Source: Phoronis australis (Eukaryota; Phoronida; Phoronidae). Taken from it: a stretch of DNA of 64,000 nt. The position numbers were made by a program, and so were the translations under genes. Position 1 is the first letter of the stretch, and every line of letters begins with the position of its first letter. Below the pieces are notes generated by a model. The model ran no database searches. It was not told the DNA's origin and saw only the letters and a list, made by a program, of their open reading frames with translations. This document shows positions 12,501 to 24,500 of this stretch, piece by piece. The DNA lies in the NCBI GenBank assembly GCA_002633005.1, contig NMRA01000322.1:372001-436000 (forward strand), given 5' to 3'.

Positions 12501-15500
12501 CAGGGTCAAGGATGAACCCTTGCTTGAATTTCTAGACGAACGCACACAGGAAGAACAGACAACTCATTTAAAAGACACCAGGCATTCAGCTCATGTCAGT
12601 TGGCTGAGTGCAATAAAGCCTTGAAGTTGTCACAGCAAGATTTGAAATGGTGACATTTAATTAAATTTTGTGCATTTTCATTTTCCAATTTATAGAGCAG
12701 AATCAAAATATGAATACTACTAATAGTGCTACAAAATCTTGGTGAGAACAATAGTACGTATTCAGTTTCCTATTAGCTTAGAAACTTTAACTCTCGAATC
12801 TTCAGCTTTAACTGGCTAAATTATCACATATATTTACAGCTGCAAAAATTTGCCTTGCTTTTGAGCCATCTTTGGGTATTTTTTAGGGGAAATGGGCTGA
12901 CAACCAGCACCAACATTGAGACAACAAGTACCCTACAACAAAGCCAAAGTGAGATGCAGATCACGAGTGATTGGAACGAGCAATTCATGACAGTCAAGAA
13001 AATACTTCCATAACTAGTCTTTAACTTTTAGTGGCTCCCTACTCTGGTCTGTTCCAGCATCCTGAGTCTAGCACTGTCTTGCATTTAGTCCATTCTAAAT
13101 GACTTTTTGTATTGAGTTTAAAATTATTGTAATAAAGAAAGAATATTCGAAAACTGAGCAAAAAGTCTATATTGTATGCGACTAGTCACCATGACATAAA
13201 TTTTCATTTTGATTTGATGACCTCATCATGCCGTTTTCGTAACGTTACTCCATGCATATTCACAGTATGCAAATCACCCATCTATTGGCTGTTATGCAAT
13301 CACTAAGTGACGGGATCAGTCGGGTGTTTCTGTATTTAGAAGGAATCAATATTTTACATCTACTAGCGTGAAAAGTTACTGAATGAATCAAAAAGTGTCA
13401 AGCACCTCAACAAAAATGAAATGTGACAACAAATAGGTTGTTGCGCCGATTCAAAACTATGTGCAGTTGACACGAACACAAACACACAAACACACACACA
13501 CGCACGCGCACACGTGCACGCACCAACACGTACAGACATGAGCACAAGTACAAAACAAGTGAGTCTGATAAACAATATAATTACAACATATCTGAATAAA
13601 CGATTACTAACAGTAAAACCTCTGCAATTTGGGATATGGAAACTTGCAGAAATTTCTCGATTCCTATGGAGTATGTGAATTTGCGGTCTTTCTGGTGATT
13701 CTTGTGTTTGGGATGACCATTTTTGTCTTAATCCCCGACCTGGCACAAATTATTTAACAATGATTTCACTGTCCCGAATTGGAGAATTTTAACTGTACTA
13801 TCAGAATCACACAAAGACATTGCATTGCAGGATGGTTGGTTAACCCCAATAAACTCTTAAGTGTTTTCCTAAGTCACCCTACACTCTTTCAATGTTCTAC
13901 TTGGTAACAGAAATAAAAGGAATTTTACAACACCCATTCCATGAGCGTAAAAAAGCTTAAGTCGATTTTCATTGAAATTAAACACAGCAAAATGCAGCTA
14001 CAAAGTTCCCAGTAAAACCCCGTCAAAATGAATTCAACTGTTGCCAAAATAAACTTAATTAAAAAGCACAGTATAAATCAAGGGAAAATTAGTCGTAAAT
14101 TACGAAATAATGGATAGTTTTGAAAAATTCAGTTAGGCCACGCCCACCATAGCAACCGTTGTGAAGTTCCACGAGCACAAAGTGAACGAGGCTTCATTTG
14201 GATGTCGAATAGATTCAGACAGTGTGACATCACAGCTGCGAGTATTTTTAGCTAAGGTTTTTCAAATTCGGTGAAACAACGGGTGTGCAGTTAAGCTATT
14301 CTAAAGCACAACTTATAATCAGAAATAGACAGCATCAACCTTCGCTGGAGAACAGTTGCAGTTTGCTCTTGGGAATAAGAATACAAGAGACTTGGGTTAT
14401 TGGCAAGGTAATGATTCCATAAGTCATGTTATGGTAAAAAAGAAAATATTTGTAAAAAGTTAAGATTAATTTATTTTGGACTCGCACATTATGAAATATA
14501 TCCCAAAAACCCCAGGCCTTTTATTTTTCATTCTCCATAAATCATTACTCTGCACTTTATGGGCTCCAAACTCCACGAAAAAAACATTTTCCTGCTCTCG
14601 TTAGCAACAAATGTTTACGAGACTGAAGATATTTTCCTGTGAGCTGAATAACTAGCATTCATGAAAAATTGAAAACTTGTGAACGAATTGACTCTAGGTT
14701 TAAGTGTCCAGGAACAATTATGACTAGTCTAACTGCAATAGAACGTGTAGGTAGTGGGCTCACCTTGACTTTCCTAACCTCCTCTGCCTGATACTCAGGT
14801 GTACAGTTATGGTGAATGATACCACAGCCCCCACACAGCTACAATAAATGATGAGAACACTTCCAGACTAACAATAACGACTAATAACAACAATAACGAC
14901 TAATAGCAACAATAACGACTAATAGCAACAATAACGACTAATCAGCAGGTGCTCCCCATTGATATTATTAGTTCATATTTTCATCATGTCATTTACACAC
15001 AAAGTTCATTCACATATTAGGAAAACGTAACAAGATCATGTGATCCCATAATGCAAGCAGTTACGCTGTCCCGAATTGGCACCATAAAAAGTCTCGTACT
15101 TGGTCAAAAACCAAATAAATACAATGCTTATGGAGAGATCCCTCACTTGCACCCACAGCACACTTTAAGTCAAAATGAAGACGTGAAGTTTAAAGCCCCT
15201 TTCATACTAACGTCGAAGCGTCAATGTTTTGTGGAGTTTTGGTCAGTGTGAATGGTTAACTTTGGTCCTGGATCCAAGTTAACAGCATCAGTTAACTTCG
15301 CAGTAAACAGGTGGATTTACCAGTGGATTGTCAACGCTGCGGTATGAACGGTCAACTTTGGTCTCATCAAAGTTATCACCAGGGACCACTGTTATCCTCA
15401 ACAATTAGAAAGCAGCGTCATCACTAATAGTTGCTTATATTTTGCTCGAATAATCACCAATCGAATTTGAGATGAGTTTTATGACAATTAGCACACGTAA

Positions 15501-18500
15501 ATGTTCTCAAAAATCTTAGCATGCATGGAATGCATCAGCGCTACCTTGCGATTACTTCGATAACAAAAGCGTCACCTATCATTTATTTCGAAGCCGTTAA
15601 CTACCAAAGCTGGTATGAACAATTCAATAAACTTCGCACTTTACATCGACGCTCTGCTCATACTGGAGTTAAGTTAGTACGAAAGGGTCTTGAGAATAGT
15701 TTACACCTGCATAGCGGGACATACAAAAGTCACACAATGGCAAGACACTGACAATATCTAAACCCTGATAACAGTGAAACCAGAAATTCAGAGACGGTTC
15801 CAAAAAAATCAAAGAACGAACTTTCCAGCCAAAAATCACTATCAGTTCCAAAAATATTATAGTCACAAAACAGCAAATGTTTGTACATTTTTTTGTCAAT
15901 ATTTGGCATGTCAAAGACTGAGCAACCACTCATTAAGTGGTGGCCAGATGCCCTCACAAATGGCCTGAATGACCCAGTATCGCTATGACAAGCGCTGAAC
16001 TTTTGAAATTTTGCTTTGTGTTTCTATCAGGTGGACAGTGCGATGCCTTCTCAAACAGCAAAAGCAAGCCACTGACATCAGTATAACTTTCACTTACTGC
16101 CATAACTATGGCCATTTGAGACTCAGTCACTGTATCCATGGGTGACGACAACAAAGGTGTCTTCAGGGTAATTTTGCGTGTAAGGGCAGAGGTCAAGTCC
16201 TGAAAAGACACAAAACATTTAAAAACGGATGTGAAGACTAAACAAAATTATGCAAATGACTGACCCAATTATGACTGACACATACGATGGTCACTTCGTG
16301 ATACTCATATGACATATTAGACAGGAAAACAGTTCATAAGGCATACAACAGTGATGTCATACAACAAGTACCCATTATTTACATAGAGGAAAATTACAAC
16401 ATCTGTACACAGGAAGATGGCAACAGGAATGACCCACACCTTAGTGATGAAAATAAATATGCAAGTCCCTCATTGCGTAACTTAGGGTACTGCTTGGGTC
16501 GATACCCATCTGAAATTTGCTTTTAACTGTTAAAACAGTTTGAAAAACAAAATCCACCTGTGACATTTCAAAGCAATTTTATCTTTGATCCAAGAGCTTG
16601 TTTGAAACCTTTCCAACTTGACAGACACTACACTTAACACAGAACCCCCAACATTAGTGGGAACGAAACTAAAAGAACCTATAAGTTACATAAATGGGCT
16701 ATAATTTGCAAGAACAAATCTGACACCTGTGAACCTATTAATCTGAAAATTAGGACTCAACCACAGATAATTACAGCGTGATATAACTACATGTGACGAT
16801 ATTACAGAATTACACCTCAGGATGGCAATTAGCTGTGGAGAGCATTCTGCAGAAGGTCTCAGAGGTAATGAATGATAGGGATCAGAACTGATTGGTGACA
16901 CCAGGGGACAAGTCAGAGTAGGGCTATCCATACCCCGAGCCTCAAACTGACACATGATCAGACTAATTAACAACGCACAAACATACCCAGTAATAACTAA
17001 TCAATAAGATTTCCTAAACATATACTTGCACACACATTCACCACAGCCTCCAAACCCATGTTTAAAAACAATAATTTAAACACCTATGTTCGGTAAAATT
17101 TTTAACAGTTGGAAATTTTAAATCATAAAAATGACATTTTCATGAATGCCCACTCATAAACGGTAACTTCCAAAATGCTAACAGCACACTGCATACTTTG
17201 TATTCACAGGAACATAGTTCAACTTGGTTTGAAGTTGAATTGACAAGCGAACAGGATCACTCCCAAAGCAGGAATGCGAATCAAAAACATTTTTAATTCT
17301 AATGTTCCGTATCACACCTGCCAAGACCGTGAAGAAGGCGCTAGCTGCAACTAGGCCGTAACCGCTAAATTCGACTACTGTATTATCGCAGTCCCACTTT
17401 AAACTGTCACAACTTCGCCATTTCTAAACGTACAGTCATAACTTTGGTATCCACATGCTCAGGAAACATGTAGAATTTGTTTCACAATATCAGTTTCACA
17501 ATATCAGTTTTACATCACAATTACGAACTTTGAAGTTCACGCTTTCTACGAACTTAATGCAAAATCGCGATATACGTCAGTGACGTCATCAACGTCAAGA
17601 GACATCTAGTGATGAATGTTTTGTAATCGCACTTCAATTTTATTTCAAAGGCTTGTTACTTAGTTAAAACACTCAAAATGTTTGATTTATTATAACTACC
17701 TTGTTCAGTACTACCGTTACACCGGTCAACAGTTCCATTGGTGGATATCAGTTACTTATCATGACAGAGGGGCCAGCAATGCACAGCCGGCTGTGGACCT
17801 TTGGTATTACAAAACCATGTGAATGGCCACCGATACCAAGTGGTATCAGAATTATATGGATCTCCATCACCCTCTTTTTAAATCAATGTTTTTACAGTCA
17901 AGGTCATAGTTTTATTTAAGCAGACAAAGAAAAAGTGCACAATAGCACAAACACTAGGCTAGATCACAGTTTACCATACCCAATGTGTATGAGCCAATCA
18001 GCTTCTTCCATGGGTCGTCAATGGTGACCAGTGGTGTGAAAAGGCAGCATCCATAGATTATTTTTTACTGGTCCTGACCAGTGAGGTCCAACAATAGTTC
18101 TATACCCCTGTTCCCTGTCAGATTTTAGAGTGTGAACTGGGTTTCAGAAAGACAATATGTGACTCAATTTCAGAAGAATGGACCCATTTGCATTTTAGGA
18201 AGAGAGTAATGACGAAATTTACCCTTAGAATATAAATTGCCATGTAACTCCTAAAACTGCTGTGACAAGTGCACTACTCGCAGGTGAAACAAACCATAGT
18301 CAATAAAAAGGTTTACTTACCACTTCATCAGCAGTGAAATTGATGAAACCAGGCAAGATGAGAAAGTCACTAAAAAGATGGAAAATACCAATTAGAGATA
18401 AATTAAGGTGACGGTTAACTAGCCTTCATCAATTCGTTTCATGTTTCATCAAATCACTTTACGTATAGCCAAGGATTCATTGTCAACCTATAGTTTATAT

Positions 18501-21500
18501 TTATTTTAGGTCTCTTGTTATTTAAACTCCACAGCACCTTAAGAGTAGATTTATAACAATATTGTTGCATCTTGAATTTTCAAAATGCTAAGGATTTCTT
18601 TACAAACACAGGACAGCAACTGAAAAACAATAATTTAATCAAGTTAGCATTTTGTTTTATTTACATATTATAATGTGCTCCAACTATCTGACTTTGAATT
18701 CTACTAAGAATATGTAAATGACCTATCAGAAAATACTTTTGAAAATGAAAAAGTCCAATGCACCAAGTTTAAATCTGTAGCAACATCTTATGATTTTTTT
18801 TACTTGATATTATTGCAGTCTTTAAAATTTAATCGTTTTAAGGTTCTTGGATGTGAGATACATTTTATTTTCTGCAAGGTTAGAAAGTAAAAATAAGACC
18901 TAATGTTCTTTTTATTGGCTGAAAAGTTGTAATTCTAGGGTGCGATGGATTTATGGAACGAAATGAATGTACAAATTTGAAGTGGGCGTGTGACTTAACG
19001 AATAATCCTTGAGTTCTAAAATTTCGGTCAATAGTATTGAAAGAGAATTTTGAAGGCTGAATACTAACAACTAAACTTTTTATCGCTTTTTTGTGACCGA
19101 TGTACCACACCACAGCATCCAGGAGTTGGCCTNCATCACAGCTGCGAGTATTTTTAGCTAAGGTTTTTCAAATTCGGTGAAACAACGGGTGTGCAGTTAA
19201 GCTATTCTAAAGCACAACTTATAATCAGAAATAGACAGCATCAACCTTCGCTGGAGAACAGTTGCAGTTTGCTCTTGGGAATAAGAATACAAGAGACTTG
19301 GGTTATTGGCAAGGTAATGATTCCATAAGTCATGTTATGGTAAAAAAGAAAATATTTGTAAAAAGTTAAGATTAATTTATTTTGGACTCGCACATTATGA
19401 AATATATCCCAAAAACCCCAGGCCTTTTATTTTTCATTCTCCATAAATCATTACTCTGCACTTTATGGGCTCCAAACTCCACGAAAAAAACATTTTCCTG
19501 CTCTCGTTAGCAACAAATGTTTACGAGACTGAAGATATTTTCCTGTGAGCTGAATAACTAGCATTCATGAAAAATTGAAAACTTGTGAACGAATTGACTC
19601 TAGGTTTAAGTGTCCAGGAACAATTATGACTAGTCTAACTGCAATAGAACGTGTAGGTAGTGGGCTCACCTTGACTTTCCTAACCTCCTCTGCCTGATAC
19701 TCAGGTGTACAGTTATGGTGAATGATACCACAGCCCCCACACAGCTACAATAAATGATGAGAACACTTCCAGACTAACAATAACGACTAATAACAACAAT
19801 AACGACTAATAGCAACAATAACGACTAATAGCAACAATAACGACTAATCAGCAGGTGCTCCCCATTGATATTATTAGTTCATATTTTCATCATGTCATTT
19901 ACACACAAAGTTCATTCACATATTAGGAAAACGTAACAAGATCATGTGATCCCATAATGCAAGCAGTTACGCTGTCCCGAATTGGCACCATAAAAAGTCT
20001 CGTACTTGGTCAAAAACCAAATAAATACAATGCTTATGGAGAGATCCCTCACTTGCACCCACAGCACACTTTAAGTCAAAATGAAGACGTGAAGTTTAAA
20101 GCCCCTTTCATACTAACGTCGAAGCGTCAATGTTTTGTGGAGTTTTGGTCAGTGTGAATGGTTAACTTTGGTCCTGGATCCAAGTTAACAGCATCAGTTA
20201 ACTTCGCAGTAAACAGGTGGATTTACCAGTGGATTGTCAACGCTGCGGTATGAACGGTCAACTTTGGTCTCATCAAAGTTATCACCAGGGACCACTGTTA
20301 TCCTCAACAATTAGAAAGCAGCGTCATCACTAATAGTTGCTTATATTTTGCTCGAATAATCACCAATCGAATTTGAGATGAGTTTTATGACAATTAGCAC
20401 ACGTAAATGTTCTCAAAAATCTTAGCATGCATGGAATGCATCAGCGCTACCTTGCGATTACTTCGATAACAAAAGCGTCACCTATCATTTATTTCGAAGC
20501 CGTTAACTACCAAAGCTGGTATGAACAATTCAATAAACTTCGCACTTTACATCGACGCTCTGCTCATACTGGAGTTAAGTTAGTACGAAAGGGTCTTGAG
20601 AATAGTTTACACCTGCATAGCGGGACATACAAAAGTCACACAATGGCAAGACACTGACAATATCTAAACCCTGATAACAGTGAAACCAGAAATTCAGAGA
20701 CGGTTCCAAAAAAATCAAAGAACGAACTTTCCAGCCAAAAATCACTATCAGTTCCAAAAATATTATAGCCACAAAACAGCAAATGTTTGTACATTTTTTT
20801 GTCAATATTTGGCATGTCAAAGACTGAGCAACCACTCATTAAGTGGTGGCCAGATGCCCTCACAAATGGCCTGAATGGCCCAGTATTGCTATGACAAGCG
20901 CTGAACTTTTGAAATTTTGCTTTGTGTTTCTATCTGGTGGACAGTGCGATGCCTTCTCAAACAGCAAAAGCAAGCCACTGACATCAGTATAACTTTCACT
21001 TACTGCCATAACTATGGCCATTTGAGACTCAGTCACTGTATCCATGGGTGACGACAACAAAGGTGTCTTCAGGGTAATTTTGCGTGTAAGGGCAGAGGTC
21101 AAGTCCTGAAAAGACACAAAACATTTAAAAACGGATGTGAAGACTAAACAAAATTATGCAAATGACTGACCCAATTATGACTGACACATACGATGGTCAC
21201 TTCGTGATACTCATATGACATATTAGACAGGAAAACAGTTCATAAGGCATACAACAGTGATGTCATACAACAAGTACCCATTATTTACATAGAGGAAAAT
21301 TACAACATCTGTACACAGGAAGATGGCAACAGGAATGACCCACACCTTAGTGATGAAAATAAATATGCAAGTCCCTCATTGCGTAACTTAGGGTACTGCT
21401 TGGGTCGATACCCATCTGAAATTTGCTTTTAACTGTTAAAACAGTTTGAAAAACAAAATCCACCTGTGACATTTCAAAGCAATTTTATCTTTGATCCAAG

Positions 21501-24500
21501 AGCTTGTTTGAAACCTTTCCAACTTGACAGACACTACACTTAACACAGAACCCCCAACATTAGTGGGAAAGAACTAAAAGAACCTATAAGTTACATAAAT
21601 GGGCTATAATTTGCACGAACAAATCTGACACCTGTGAACCTATTAATCTGAAAATTAGGACTCAACCACAGATAATTACAGCGTGATCTAACTACAGGCG
21701 AGGATATTACAGAATTACACCTCAGGATGGCAATTAGCTGTGGAGAGTATTCTGCAGAAGGTCTCACAGGTAATGAATGATGGGGATCAGAACTGATTGG
21801 TGACACCAGGGGACAAGTCAGAGTAGGGCTATCCATACCCTGAGCCTCAAACTGACACATGATCAGACTAATTAACAACGCACAAACATACCCAGTAATA
21901 ACTAATCAATAAGATTTCCTAAACATATACTTGCACACACATTCACCACAGCCCCCAAGCCCATGTTTAAAAACAATACCGTAATTTAAACACCTATGTT
22001 CAGTAACATTTTTAACAGTTGGAAATTTTAAATCATAAAAATGCCAACATTTTCATGAACGCCCACTCATAAACGGCAACTTCCAAAATGCTAACAGTAC
22101 ACTGCATACTTTGTATTCACAGGAACATAGAACTTGGTTTGTAGTTGAATTTACTTCCATTTGATAAATTGTGAATATATTTTATAACTTAAGATGTAAG
22201 TCTTTATCCACACAGTTTTTTTTAGTAAAAAAACTCACTATGAGGGGTGGGGGGGGGGGCTTTTTCTAAAATGTAAAAGCCTTGGTCTACACCTTTTTGT
22301 AAAAAAAAACCTCAGTATGTTGAGGGCGAATTGTTGGTGAAAGGTGGTGGGGGGGTGGAGGTACCACGTCGTTGGAATAATGGGGACCCTAGAATATTGA
22401 GAACTCCAATTCGAACACCTTATTTCCAAAATCCTGGAGGAAGCCCCTCTCTCAATGTTCACAACATGAACTCACAGTGCCATAAATAACACATGACCTT
22501 TGACAACTGGCATGACAATGTTTTGCTTTTTGTACCAGATATGCCACTTTCTGAACATGCCCAGAGTCCAAACAAGCCCTTATTATATAATGGTTAATGC
22601 CTTGATATAAAAAAGCAAACTGACTTAATACACGATGATCAGTGTCTATTGACAACCAATGAAAACAGCATCTGTAGACAGAAAGGTAGTGTTCATGCAC
22701 ATGATCGGAGATGGTGGGGAGTTGCAGTCTGAAGTTAAGAGCAAATGGATGCAAGCCTTTGCAAATTTAGATTGCATTTGAAGAAGTTGTTGGATACATA
22801 ATGGTCACAATATAAAACTAAAAGGCAAAGGCAAATTCACAGATATGGCAACATGATCCCACATACGCCTGTCATTGCACATTTGCAGGTTACTTGACCA
22901 CTTCAACCTTGCTACTGTTAAGTGTTTAGAAGTATAGTCAACACGGAACAAGTTGATGTCTACCTCAAAAACAGTAGTAACAAAACTGACACCATGGTGT
23001 CAACTTTTGTTTACAATATTTGTGCCCAAGGGGTATAGAAATGCACTGGTCCAAGGATACGGATGAAATTTGGCCTGTGCCTAGTGAAACTTTTCAGCTG
23101 GCTAGACCGATGTCTAGTGAATATTGAAGCAGGATAATGAAATACATTGCCTCAGTACCCCGACGCCTAAGACTGACAGCTTTCCGCACCCTTAGCACAG
23201 CTTCCGTACTGCTTGTCGATGACTGCCTCGAAGAGTCGACATACCGTGACGAACTTGGGGAAAACACACAGGGCGCATGCCCAGCTAAAACGGGATTCCT
23301 TTTGTTTCCCAACCAACGAAAAAGCCCAAACACGGGAATCCTTAAGCAACCTGAAGCCTTTGCAACAACACAACAATCATGCGTGACCGTTCCAAAACTG
23401 AACTATGATTGGTTGGAGGGCGAATTAGACGAGATCGTCTGGCAAAAGTCACAGGCTCAGAAGCAGGATGGCAAGTGGGTAGAAACAATGAAATGATTCC
23501 TTCTCAAAATGATTTTTAGTTGGTTTAGGTTATATTCAGACGGACAGCAATAGAAAATTCTAATGTTCCGTGTCACGTCTGCCAAGACCGTCAAGAAGGC
23601 GCTAGCTGCAAATAGGCCGTAACCGCTAAATTCGACTACTGTAATACCGCAGTCTCACTTTGAACTGTCACAACTTCGCCATTTCTAAACGTACCGTCAG
23701 AACTTTGGTATCCACATGCTCAGGAAACATGTAGAATTTGTTTCACAATATCAGTTTTACATCACTATTACGAACTTTGAAGTTCACGCTTTCCGCGGAC
23801 TTATAACAAAATCGCGATATACGTCAGTGATGTCATCAACGTGAAGAGACACCTAGTGATGAATGTTTTGTAATCGCGCTTCAATTTTGCAAAAAAAAAA
23901 TAGTTTCAAAGGCTTGTTGCTTAAGTAAAACACTCAAAATGTATGATTCGTGATAACTACGTTGTTCAGTACTACCGTTGATACACCGGTCAACAGTTCC
24001 AGTGGTGGGTGTCATTGGCTTCGGCATACCAGGGTACGTATATCCACTTAGTAGCAACAACAGAGCTGTTTTGAATGAGAGTCAACAATCAGTTACTTAT
24101 CATGACAGAGGGGCCAGCGACGGGAAAGACTGCAAGCCTGATGATTAGCTTGATGTTATTATTTATTATCGGAATAGGAAGTCCTCCAACTTGGTCATGA
24201 AAAATAACATTTCTAAAGCGAAAGTCCGCCCCGTTGCACAGTGGAGTGTTGTTTATGAGGTTGTATGCCCTATGAACGAATGTCTTCGTTCAAACGTCAA
24301 ACAATGTTACATTGGTCAAACGGTTTGCAGTCTTTCCTGTCGGTTATCCATGCATCTTCAAAATGGTGCCATTCAAGATCATTTTCTGCAATACCACGCA
24401 CGTAAAATCACCCGTCAAGAAATTGTGGAAAACACGTCAATTCGCTACGTGGAGCAAGATGTGCTGCATTTGAAAGTATTAGAGTCCCTTTTAATTGCTT

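Larger units (their letters stand above)
14228..19132. repeat. Redundant assembly block, first copy (haplotype 1)
   Basis: It is nearly identical to 19134-26106 and contains IMPDH exons 4, 3 and 2. It ends at the single N at 19133, after which the sequence restarts at the equivalent of 14228. The first about 2.4 kb differ at only a few bases (e.g. 15863 t/c). Beyond that small indels and larger insertions separate the copies. Confidence 0.93.

Noticed and set aside
14870-14945. Regularly spaced short repeats considered as CRISPR-like
   Set aside because: Units are directly adjacent without distinct spacers, and the sequence is eukaryotic.
18880-19132. Minus frame [14 protein letters not shown]-type considered as an extra IMPDH or transposon exon
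   Set aside because: It does not match any IMPDH segment and occurs only at the shared edge of the duplicated blocks; no splice phase fits.
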